Shown: piece after piece, positions 1 through 6,182 of the stretch
Layout: every line of letters starts with the position of its first letter
How positions within the stretch are numbered: the first letter of the stretch is position 1
From: Granulosicoccus sp964437945
GTDB lineage: Bacteria; Pseudomonadota; Gammaproteobacteria; Granulosicoccales; Granulosicoccaceae
Direction of reading: 5' to 3'
DNA length: 10,272 nt
Assembly (NCBI GenBank): GCA_964437945.1
Contig: CAYTJF010000221.1
Span: 1 to 10,272, forward strand
Translations under genes and position numbers: made by a program
The notes under the pieces: generated by a model
The model's input: only the letters and a program-made list of their open reading frames with translations
Told to the model about the DNA's origin: nothing
The model's database searches: none

Positions 1-53
1 TTCGCTCATAATTCACCCTGCGCTTAATTGATCACCTGCGTAATTCAATCACT

Positions 54-82
54 TACACTATACAACCACCTACACTATACAA
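54..82. repeat. Short direct repeat, 12 bp twice with 17-bp period
   Basis: TACACTATACAA occurs at 54-65 and again at 71-82, with similar flanking bases (ACT/ACC before it). It lies just beyond the 3' end of the ABC-ATPase remnant. No hairpin or gene is linked to it, and its role is unknown. It could be a replication-slippage product in decaying DNA. Confidence 0.6.
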
Positions 83-91
83 TCTCTTACC

Positions 92-574
92 CTAAGTAGC
101 ACCAGCCATATCAGCCAGTATTTTCTGTTTGTCAAAATTCGGGTGCGCGTAGTGACCTAACGCAAGACCCTGGTATAGCGTGATAACGCGATCAGCCAGT
201 AACATAACTTCATCAATTTCATAGGAGAGCAACAGTACGCCCACACCATTGCTCGCCATGGTCTCAATAACTCGGTAAATATCCGCTTTGGCATGAACAT
301 TGGTGCCTCGCGTGGGTTCCAGTAGCAATAATAACTGCAGATCGGCATCGAGCCACCTGGAAAAACAGATTTTTTGCTTGTTGCCACCAGAGAGAAATCG
401 AATCTCCTGGACCGATGATGCCATTTTTGTTGAAGTCGCGTTTACCGCGCTAGTAACACGCTGATTAATCTGTGTGCTGTCTATAACACCACCGCTGACA
501 CACGCGCCGGCTATGATGCTGGGTGATCGATGTGCCGATTTTATTCTGGGGATACAGTAGTTACAGCGCAACAC
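92..574 (-). pseudogene. C-terminal remnant of a sugar-type ABC transporter ATPase (RbsA/XylG/MglA-like)
   Basis: The 160 residues match the end of the second nucleotide-binding domain of carbohydrate ABC ATPases. A signature motif LSGGN is at about residues 61-65. It is followed by a Walker-B-like stretch at 81-86, EPTRG at 86-90, AKADIYRVI at about 95-103 and LADRV at 126-130. Decay is visible. The Walker B position before the catalytic Glu is Leu instead of Asp (LLLLLEPTRG where the family has LLDEPTRG), and the D-loop region reads GTNV where the family usually has GIDV. The whole first ATPase domain and the Walker A of the second are missing. The frame can be extended upstream only to a TGA near 632, and the first possible start is GTG/TTG. 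No permease or binding-protein gene is visible nearby. Family assignment is secure; the call of non-function is inferred from truncation plus the lost Walker B Asp. Confidence 0.75.
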
Positions 575-638
575 ATCATCTGAATGTTTGGCAGAATCTG
601 CTCGTGGCTGTTGTCCACAACAGGTTCACCAATTGGGT

Positions 639-1454
639 TCATCCTCCAGCTCTCTTAAACTTCTGATGTTCATCCTCCACTAAGCCTATTTTCCAGTAAC
701 CGGAAATATAGACGTCATTACGAGGAATCTTTTTTTCGTTGTAGAGGTAATCGCGTAGACTTCGTATAACAGCGGACTCACCGGCAACACAAGTCTGTAC
801 ACGACCTTCAGGCCAATCAATGGCGCGAATAAAATCTTCTTGTTGGGTCGATGCAACGTGTGGATTAGGTTGGACCAACCAGTGAATATCAATACCCGGT
901 GGAGAATTGATTTGTTGACGGTCTTCCTCTGCGGTTACTTCGAAAACAGCAACGCCTGTTGCATTACGAGGCATGGCTTCAAGAGTTGCAGCTGCCATCG
1001 GAAGCGCAGAAAGATCAGCAGCAAAGAGATACCAGTCCGCTTCAAAGTGATTTACCTTTGGCGCGCTGGGACCGGCGAAGCCAAGAAAGTCTCCTGGTTT
1101 TGCATGCATTGCCCACCTGGATGCCGGACCGCTGTCACCGTGGGCTACGAAGTCAATATCCAGTTCCTGCAAATCTTGTCGGTAGCTGCGAACGGTGTAC
1201 GTTCGTTTTGCGAGTGCAGAACCTGACGATAAGCGAGCAGAAAAATGCTCTCGACTCTCGTTGGGCTCTGGCAACATGATCTTGCAGTTGCCTCCTTCAC
1301 GTCCGCTTGGGAAATTTTCAAGTTCCGGCCCTGCAAAGGTGACACGAATCATATTCGGAGTAAGGTGGCTTGCATTCTTGAAGCTTAAAACCCGAGGTGC
1401 GGGACGGCCGCTTACTTTACGTACTGCTTTTTTTATTTCGTTAAACGCACTCAA
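639..1454 (-). CDS. Siderophore-interacting protein, FAD-dependent ferric-siderophore reductase family (ViuB/YqjH type)
   Basis: The 271-residue product has the normal length for this family. Such proteins are cytoplasmic flavoproteins that use NAD(P)H to reduce ferric siderophores and release iron. The N-terminal FAD-binding barrel (about 20-130) carries RTYTVR at 84-89, the flavin-binding RxYT motif, then GDSGPASRWA at 106-115 and FAGPSAP near 126-132. The C-terminal NAD(P)H-binding part has FAADLSALPMAAATLE at 144-159, VAGES at 223-227 and the family's closing motif GYWKIGLVEDEHQKFK. No signal peptide is seen. The start is TTG at 1454-1452, backed by an AGGAG Shine-Dalgarno (1468-1464) nine bases upstream; no in-frame ATG fits better. 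The gene stands 138 bases downstream of the dioxygenase gene and has its own putative promoter and operator, so it is probably expressed separately. No siderophore biosynthesis or TonB receptor gene is in the window. I saw no convincing Fur box. Confidence 0.93.
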   Translation of the reverse strand: MSAFNEIKKAVRKVSGRPAPRVLSFKNASHLTPNMIRVTFAGPELENFPSGREGGNCKIMLPEPNESREHFSARLSSGSALAKRTYTVRSYRQDLQELDIDFVAHGDSGPASRWAMHAKPGDFLGFAGPSAPKVNHFEADWYLFAADLSALPMAAATLEAMPRNATGVAVFEVTAEEDRQQINSPPGIDIHWLVQPNPHVASTQQEDFIRAIDWPEGRVQTCVAGESAVIRSLRDYLYNEKKIPRNDVYISGYWKIGLVEDEHQKFKRAGG

Positions 1455-1459
1455 TCTAT

Positions 1460-1497
1460 GTGTCTCCTGTAGTGAGACACCTATATGGAGATGTCTC
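1460..1497. promoter_or_regulatory. Inverted-repeat operator candidate overlapping the SIP ribosome-binding site
   Basis: A perfect 7-bp inverted repeat, GTGTCTC (1460-1466), N7, GAGACAC (1474-1480), is followed by a third half-site TGTCTC at 1492-1497. The left arm overlaps the AGGAG Shine-Dalgarno of the siderophore-interacting gene, and the other half-sites overlap a candidate promoter. A dimeric repressor (for example TetR- or GntR-like) binding here would block transcription. Alternatively the arms could form an RNA hairpin that hides the RBS. The repeat is seen directly; the function is inferred. Confidence 0.45.
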
Positions 1498-1510
1498 TGA
1501 ATGATTGCAA
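1482..1510 (-). promoter_or_regulatory. Weak sigma-70-like promoter candidate for the siderophore-interacting gene
   Basis: On the minus strand TTGCAA (1510-1505) and CATATA (1487-1482) are 17 bases apart. They match the -35 and -10 consensus at four and three of six positions. The predicted start near 1475 would lie inside the inverted repeat at 1460-1480, consistent with repressor control. The match is weak and position is the main support. Confidence 0.25.
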
Positions 1511-1592
1511 GGTCGGAAGCATAATAATAAATGGTTAATACGTTACGCTATTGCCTCCAATATTTATATATCAGCTTACTGGATTGGCACAT

Positions 1593-2105
1593 TTAACCGC
1601 TATTAGGAACTATCAAATCCAGAGCAGCAACTAAACGATCACCACATTCAACAATCCGCATTTCAGGAAAACCAGTTTCTTTTATAACGCGCTTAATGGG
1701 ACGTTGCGCATTGTATGGCGCAGTATCCATAATTCGCTCATTCCATGCTTCAGATAAATTTGCCTGGCTGGTAAGAAGATTTTTACCATCCACATGTGCT
1801 TTAAAGTGAATATGGATTGGTTGTGAATAATAAAATCCAGGATAGATGGTGTCGAACTCGGCAATACCATCTGCATCGGTTTTAAGAGCGCCGCGGCAAA
1901 ACCGTGACTCAAGATCAGATTCAATATGTCCGAACAGTATGGCACGAAATACCGGTGGCATTTTATCCGGGCTGTTGTCATATCCAGAATAGTAACCATC
2001 AGCATTACAGGCCCAAATATCTACAACACCACCTGGAATGGGCTGGCAGTTCCCATCGACATGACAGGTTATCAGCTGGTCTGATGGTCCACCTGATGGC
2101 GACAA
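1593..2105 (-). CDS. Small intradiol ring-cleavage dioxygenase-like protein, short N terminus
   Basis: The 170 residues match the core of the intradiol dioxygenase family (protocatechuate 3,4- and catechol 1,2-dioxygenases, non-haem Fe(III)). GGVVDIWACNADGYYSGYD lies at about 25-43 and DADGIAEFDTIYPGFYY at 77-93, followed by QPIHIHF. By comparison with catechol 1,2-dioxygenase the iron ligands would be Tyr39, Tyr92, His98 and His100, all present. The conserved Arg two residues before the first His (xRPxHxH in the family) is Gln95 here, so catalysis may be altered. The roughly 40-residue N-terminal segment common in relatives is missing, and no signal peptide is seen. The frame opens only after a TAA at about 2121-2119, so the TTG at 2105 is the only near start, with AGG eight bases upstream. 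It overlaps the end of the upstream CAO-like gene by 34 bases, suggesting translational coupling. Family call is firm; start and activity are uncertain. Confidence 0.82.
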   Translation of the reverse strand: MSPSGGPSDQLITCHVDGNCQPIPGGVVDIWACNADGYYSGYDNSPDKMPPVFRAILFGHIESDLESRFCRGALKTDADGIAEFDTIYPGFYYSQPIHIHFKAHVDGKNLLTSQANLSEAWNERIMDTAPYNAQRPIKRVIKETGFPEMRIVECGDRLVAALDLIVPNSG

Positions 2106-3445
2106 TAGCGTCGCCTGAAATTAAAACCCATCATCAGCAAAAGCAAAACGCCCAAATTTGAATTTTGCTCACGGTCACCGCTAATGCTACATCCAAAACT
2201 CGACTTTCTTTTGTCAACAGAGTCATTTAACAGAATCGGCGTACTTGCCATGGCGGCCAAAACCGAAGCCGACTCCTTACCACTATGCCCAGGGGTTTGC
2301 ACATGAAGGTTTCTTGCCTGCATGACAAATCCATCCCAATGCGAATGCATCACGTGACGATCTTCGTTTCTGGGCACATGATGAAACGAGATACGATGCC
2401 AAAGCACGATGTCCTCGCCGATCAAACTCTCGTTATTAACAAACTGCAAAACGTTCTCACCACAATCAGGGTAATACTTGTTGTTCTGGCTGATGAATCG
2501 CTCGCAATCGTTTTGTCTGCTTACAAAGAAGTCAAATTCGGTGTAGGGGTCGGCGACTTTGTTAACCATTTTATGGCCATAGTTCTGTGGTTCAATCAAG
2601 TACCCGGTACTTGCCAGTGAAAAATCATCCTCATCACTGATTAACCATGACCTCATATTCTGTGAGTCGATCGCTCTTGCAGCTTCTACGCGTAACGGCG
2701 TTAGTTTGCGAGCCCGGCGTCCCGCCGCGTCGGTAACAAATTGCAACTCTGATACAACATCATCTTTAGGGTTTGTTCCTAAATCAAAATCAAGTTGCCA
2801 GTAATAATTGTGAGTGTGAGACAACCAGGTTTTTTCTGGTACATCTTCAAGTTCTCTACCGTGCGGCGAATGTGCATCATCCGATGATCTCTGCAAAGCA
2901 CCTGCGGCACCAACACTGGGTTCTACAGAACCATCAGCAAAGAATTTCCAGGTGATCAAATACGCATAAGCACCAACTTGAGACACAGAAAAAACGCTTA
3001 AACTTTGAGATTGCCGAGTCTCCGTTGGCGTGGTATAGCTATCATCCCCAGTGGACAACAACGTACACAAACGAGCAATGCCGCCAATGTCAATCAAGTT
3101 ACCTTCAGGGCAATCATGTTCGTTAAGCTCAGAAACGTAGCCCCCGCCCAGTCCAAACTCAGTGACATCGTTGTAAGTGACATTACTATCGTCGTAACTG
3201 ACATGCAGTTGAGACAATCGCAGCGTGCTAAAAACAGAATAAGCCTGCCCGCCATCCGGCTGATAATGAACATCACTCAGTACGATATTCTCTCGCTTGC
3301 GTGAGTCCCAACACATCTGCCAGGCAGCACCATTATCAAATTCTGCATGAATCTGATTTTCTACTGGGCATGCCATCTGGGATTTAGCCAAGTCCGGAAA
3401 AAACAGCAGGACGTGGAAAATCACAATAAATTTCTGAATGCGCAC
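2072..3445 (-). CDS. Secreted copper amine oxidase-like catalytic domain with active-site residues and C-terminal sorting tail
   Basis: CAOs oxidise primary amines to aldehydes with release of ammonia and H2O2, using Cu(II) and a topaquinone made from a Tyr. This 457-residue product covers only the C-terminal catalytic beta-sandwich (about 30-385); the N2/N3 domains are absent. By family alignment the catalytic base is Asp93 in NDVTEFGLG, the cofactor Tyr is Tyr160 in VGAYAY, and the copper ligands are His210 and His212 (SHTHNYYW) plus His356 (FHHVPRNED). All are present, but the usual Asn-Tyr-Asp/Glu around the Tyr reads Ala-Tyr-Ala. A signal peptide covers about 1-22. The C terminus has GCSIS (418-422), a hydrophobic run (431-443) and RRR (444-446), resembling CTERM-type sorting tails. 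Start is GTG at 3445, preceded by GGAAG; the first ATG would lie beyond the signal peptide. The gene begins five bases after the stop of its paralogue. Amine oxidase activity is plausible, not proven. Confidence 0.85.
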   Translation of the reverse strand: MRIQKFIVIFHVLLFFPDLAKSQMACPVENQIHAEFDNGAAWQMCWDSRKRENIVLSDVHYQPDGGQAYSVFSTLRLSQLHVSYDDSNVTYNDVTEFGLGGGYVSELNEHDCPEGNLIDIGGIARLCTLLSTGDDSYTTPTETRQSQSLSVFSVSQVGAYAYLITWKFFADGSVEPSVGAAGALQRSSDDAHSPHGRELEDVPEKTWLSHTHNYYWQLDFDLGTNPKDDVVSELQFVTDAAGRRARKLTPLRVEAARAIDSQNMRSWLISDEDDFSLASTGYLIEPQNYGHKMVNKVADPYTEFDFFVSRQNDCERFISQNNKYYPDCGENVLQFVNNESLIGEDIVLWHRISFHHVPRNEDRHVMHSHWDGFVMQARNLHVQTPGHSGKESASVLAAMASTPILLNDSVDKRKSSFGCSISGDREQNSNLGVLLLLMMGFNFRRRYCRHQVDHQTS

Positions 3446-3450
3446 AGTGC

Positions 3451-4686
3451 CTATTCTTCCAGTGCAGTAAAAGGTGTTGAAGCACTCCAGTCGAAAGGAA
3501 TTAATTTAAAACCCGCTTCAGCAGTACTAATCGCCGGATAGTCTTCGGCTCGAGGCAGGAATTGTCTGGCAAGACTAAACCAAACAGTGACATCCTCGCC
3601 CTGCAACGATTCGCCGTTAACAAAGTCATCCAAATCGTTACCGCAATTGCTATTGTATCGATCATTACCTGATGCCAACTGCTCGCATTGACGATTACGC
3701 GATACCGCCAGATCATAGTTGGCCCAGTTCATGATACGACTGACAAAATCAAAACCCGAGCTTTGTGGATCAAGGTAATAACCAATACGCGTAGCACCAG
3801 TGGAACCAGACGAAAGATCTTCATCTTTCACTAACCAGCCACGAAAACGAGTTCGATTAACTCTGTGAAAAGACTCAACACCTATCAATTGCGTATCTAT
3901 TGAACGGCGTACCGTATTATTCTCGTGCGGTACAAACTCAACTTGCTCCACCAGGTCATTTTTTTCTGTGTCAGCTATGTTGAAATTCAATCGCCAGGTG
4001 TATAACAAACTTGCATTGGCAGCGAGCGGCCTAAGGTCTTTCACTGGCGATCCGTACTCAGTCTGGTGAGTAAACCGGTCAAGCTCGCCGCCCATGCGAA
4101 CGGCAGGTATTATCTGACCATCTTCGCTGAAACGCCATACCTGTTCGAAACTTTGCGAACCCACTGTGGAAAAAGCATGCAGCGATAGCTCGTGACGTCG
4201 AATCGATTCGCTTCTACGTAAACTGGTCAAACTGTTTTTGTTACGAAGCTTTACGCAGATAGCCGAATTATTTTCACCAGAATGTATGTCTCCTGCAAGG
4301 CAACTTAGCGCGTCGGCTACTCGATGCTGAGACAAACCCAGTCCAACTTCCGACAACACCTGTTTTGCAGACCTGTCCTCATCGTATTTGAGTAGTATTT
4401 GCGCCAGGGAAGCAGACTGCAGCACTTTTCTAACAGGCTCCTGAGGCGCCCCATAGGCAATATTGCTGAGAGTCAAACCAGTCTGCGCATCAACGTGCCA
4501 ACACATCTGCCAGCGCGCACCTGAATCAAATTGATGTTCCAGTTCACTTGGGCTTAACGACCTCCCCTGACCATCCACAACATCGGTGCATGACTGTGAA
4601 ACGGCGCTAGATGCGTAAAACAACGCCAGCGCGAAGAAAAAAAACTGGACTAACATCAACTCTGTAATTGAGGTACGACCAGTCAT
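3451..4686 (-). CDS. Secreted copper amine oxidase-like domain, predicted pseudoenzyme paralogue
   Basis: This is a diverged paralogue of the downstream CAO-like protein. Both share GARWQMCW/GAAWQMCW near the N terminus, a GLG motif, DEDLSSGSTG/DEDDFSLASTG, NGESLQGEDV/NNESLIGEDI and a final PRAED/PRNED block. Every catalytic position is changed (numbering from the ATG at 4686): base Asp to Val110, cofactor Tyr to Gln178 (VGSQSF), copper ligands to Ala225, Leu227 and Phe376. The fold-defining segments are intact and the frame is open over 411 residues, so this looks like a maintained non-catalytic protein, not a decaying gene. A signal peptide is visible up to about residue 30 (AVSQSC). It has no hydrophobic C-terminal tail, unlike its partner. 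The ATG shares ATGA with the TGA stop of the upstream N2/N3-like gene, typical of coupling, and I prefer it to the in-frame TTG at 4695. A role as structural or regulatory partner of the active copy is inferred. Confidence 0.82.
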   Translation of the reverse strand: MTGRTSITELMLVQFFFFALALFYASSAVSQSCTDVVDGQGRSLSPSELEHQFDSGARWQMCWHVDAQTGLTLSNIAYGAPQEPVRKVLQSASLAQILLKYDEDRSAKQVLSEVGLGLSQHRVADALSCLAGDIHSGENNSAICVKLRNKNSLTSLRRSESIRRHELSLHAFSTVGSQSFEQVWRFSEDGQIIPAVRMGGELDRFTHQTEYGSPVKDLRPLAANASLLYTWRLNFNIADTEKNDLVEQVEFVPHENNTVRRSIDTQLIGVESFHRVNRTRFRGWLVKDEDLSSGSTGATRIGYYLDPQSSGFDFVSRIMNWANYDLAVSRNRQCEQLASGNDRYNSNCGNDLDDFVNGESLQGEDVTVWFSLARQFLPRAEDYPAISTAEAGFKLIPFDWSASTPFTALEE

Positions 4687-5384
4687 TGCACCCAATCAAT
4701 GTTTACGCTACTTGTAGAGAGGTTCACCACGGGCTCAACTGAGAAGTTGTAGTGGTTTTTGGTAAACAGAGAAACCAGGGCGCAGCGTGTGAGTTTGCAA
4801 TCTTGAGAATACTGCCCTGCATTGCCAGGATTCCAGATGGATACTTTCATATCGAGCTGCTGCAGGCTCACAAGCGGTTTACCAGTCTGTTTTTCGTACT
4901 CCAAAGCCAATTCGGTTTTTAAAGCTTGTTTGTTCAACACCAACTGTGTCGCGACTTGTACCTCACGATCATTAAGCGGTAGATGAATATTATTGATCTG
5001 TCGGGAATTAACGACACGTTGACTTTCAACATCAACGAGCATAACGCTAGCTATACCGGTGACGTAGTTGAATACATATACTTCAGCTAAACGCGGAAAT
5101 TCAGAAGTACGAAACTTTACTTCCTGCAGCTCGATGAACAGTACTTCGAAACCCAATTCCGTATTGAACGTATTTGTATTTTTGGTTTGTAGCGACGAAT
5201 CAAGTTTTTGAGCATTACGATTCTGGGCACTAAAATGATTGTTTGCAGCAACGTTCACAGCCTGAATTTCCATATCGCTCAAACTTGTCTGCCAGGCTGC
5301 CTGCGTATTACTGCTGCCCAGAAAGAGAAAGAACAGCAATGCATTAGTCCAATAGTGAGTAGCACCTACACAACGCAGAAACAT
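4683..5384 (-). CDS. Secreted protein resembling the N2/N3 (non-catalytic) domains of copper amine oxidase
   Basis: The 233-residue product has a clear signal peptide ending near SNTQA-AW. Its middle segment, EFPRLAEVYVFNYVTG followed by VMLVDVESQRVV, LPLNDREVQVATQLVL and a later VEPVVNLSTSSVNIDW, has the pattern of the alpha/beta N2/N3 domains that precede the catalytic domain in CAOs (R-A-x-V-x-x-x-x-x-x-T-G, V-D-V/L, and P-x-N/L-x-E). Similarity is weak residue by residue, but the next two genes encode CAO catalytic domains and the stop codon overlaps the next start by ATGA, which supports the reading. Two Cys near the C terminus (CKLTRC) could form a disulfide. I chose ATG 5384 because the in-frame TTG at 5414 falls inside a hairpin and would add ten residues before the signal peptide. 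Shine-Dalgarno is weak (GAG about a dozen bases upstream). Alternative: an unrelated cystatin-like periplasmic domain. Confidence 0.62.
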   Translation of the reverse strand: MFLRCVGATHYWTNALLFFLFLGSSNTQAAWQTSLSDMEIQAVNVAANNHFSAQNRNAQKLDSSLQTKNTNTFNTELGFEVLFIELQEVKFRTSEFPRLAEVYVFNYVTGIASVMLVDVESQRVVNSRQINNIHLPLNDREVQVATQLVLNKQALKTELALEYEKQTGKPLVSLQQLDMKVSIWNPGNAGQYSQDCKLTRCALVSLFTKNHYNFSVEPVVNLSTSSVNIDWVQ

Positions 5385-5411
5385 GAATCTTGTTCTCAGA
5401 ACTAATACTGA

Positions 5412-5441
5412 CAAAAGCAGCCCGTTATTGTGCTGCTTTTG
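5412..5441. terminator. 10-bp stem hairpin just upstream of the CAO cluster
   Basis: CAAAAGCAGC (5412-5421) and GCTGCTTTTG (5432-5441) form a perfect 10-bp inverted repeat with a 10-base loop. The T-rich end of the stem on the minus strand resembles an intrinsic terminator or attenuator. It lies between the FKBP-like lipoprotein gene and the N2/N3-like gene, whose ATG is 28 bases further on. It may end transcription from upstream genes or act as a leader hairpin. There is no long U-run beyond the stem. Confidence 0.5.
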
Positions 5442-5502
5442 AATTTAACTACTTAATATAATCTAATTAGTACAACCTTACTGGACGAAACCTAACACTA
5501 AC

Positions 5503-5520
5503 AAAACAAATTTTTGTTTT
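5503..5520. terminator. AT-rich palindrome, possible weak terminator
   Basis: AAAACAAA (5503-5510), TT, TTTGTTTT (5513-5520) is a perfect 8-bp palindrome with a 2-base gap, about 85 bases after the lipoprotein stop codon. All pairs but one are A-T, so the RNA stem would be weak. It could also be an AT-rich promoter-proximal element for the CAO cluster. Confidence 0.3.
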
Positions 5521-5604
5521 TGCCTACCGAATCTGACGCACCTGTTGCACTGGTAAATTAATGCCTTCGATACATACGTTACTATCAGACCCTAGCACGC
5601 TATG

Positions 5605-6108
5605 TTAGAGCAAACTGACAACCAGAACGTATGCATCACTCTTGTCCAGATACTCTGGCAGATCTTCCATGTCTTGCTTGAAAACCAGCTGTAGCGTGTC
5701 GCCAATCTGACGGCCCAATAGAGACTTGGTCAGGTATTCAGGCACACCATTGGTCACTCCAGCTCGAACCGTCAACGGCTCATCAAGCGTATCGGTTGAG
5801 TCAACCAGTTCACCGCTCGCCCAACTGTACATGTTGTAGTTCAATACCACTGGCTCACCAAACTCAATTGGATTACCCGTACCCTTGCTCAAGGTACGGC
5901 GGGCAGAAAATTGAGGTGCAGAACCGGTTGGTTTTTCCAAGCCCGCCCTTTGCTCAATATCAGATACCGTCGGGAATGAAAAATCGTTGGAGACAATTGT
6001 GCCATTAGGCCCGCTGTTTGAATCACCACTTGAACCACCACAGGCGCTCAGTAAAAGCGTTACAGACAGTGCGATACCGGTTACGATAGTTTTATTTGTA
6101 AATTTCAT
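5605..6108 (-). CDS. Lipoprotein with FKBP-type peptidyl-prolyl isomerase-like domain
   Basis: The 167-residue product starts with a lipoprotein signal, LSAC at 20-23, and Cys23 is the predicted lipidation site. A Gly/Ser-rich linker follows. Residues about 84-167 match the FKBP fold: GEPVVLNYNMYSWASGELVDST, then PLTV, then a loop and LLGRQIGDTLQLVF, ending on a hydrophobic strand. Compared with FKBP12, Tyr26 and Asp37 have equivalents (Tyr91, Asp103). Phe36, Phe46, Ile56 and Trp59 are replaced by Val, Val, Pro and Leu, so prolyl isomerase activity is doubtful; a chaperone or binding role is possible. Start ATG 6108 has AAGG seven bases upstream. The gene follows the large SdrD-B protein by 74 bases, interrupted by a hairpin, so the two may be cotranscribed. 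Residue 24 after Cys is Gly, not Asp, which under the E. coli rule would favour the outer membrane. Confidence 0.78.
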   Translation of the reverse strand: MKFTNKTIVTGIALSVTLLLSACGGSSGDSNSGPNGTIVSNDFSFPTVSDIEQRAGLEKPTGSAPQFSARRTLSKGTGNPIEFGEPVVLNYNMYSWASGELVDSTDTLDEPLTVRAGVTNGVPEYLTKSLLGRQIGDTLQLVFKQDMEDLPEYLDKSDAYVLVVSLL

Positions 6109-6136
6109 ATCAAAGCCTTAGAAAAAGTTAAATGTC

Positions 6137-6159
6137 GGACGAACCCAAAGCGTTCGTCC
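6137..6159. terminator. 8-bp stem hairpin between the SdrD-B gene and the lipoprotein gene
   Basis: GGACGAAC (6137-6144) and GTTCGTCC (6152-6159) form a perfect 8-bp stem with a 7-base loop. On the minus strand it follows the stop of the large surface protein by 23 bases, and a TTTTT run comes only about 10 bases beyond the stem. It is probably a leaky terminator or a 3'-end stabilising stem that sets the two genes' expression ratio. The opposite strand has a better T-rich tail but no gene to end. Confidence 0.5.
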
Positions 6160-6182
6160 TGTTTTCGTTTTGTTAGCAGAAT

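Noticed and set aside
840..1279. Plus-strand open frames opposite the siderophore-interacting gene
   Set aside because: They are antisense to a well-recognised gene and show no family-like motifs.
1455..1592. Fur box expected upstream of the siderophore-interacting gene
   Set aside because: AT-rich bases around 1517-1540 only vaguely resemble the hexamer repeats; no convincing match.
4687..4695. TTG start three codons upstream for the pseudoenzyme gene
   Set aside because: The ATG at 4686 forms an ATGA overlap with the preceding stop, a typical coupled junction, and keeps the signal peptide.
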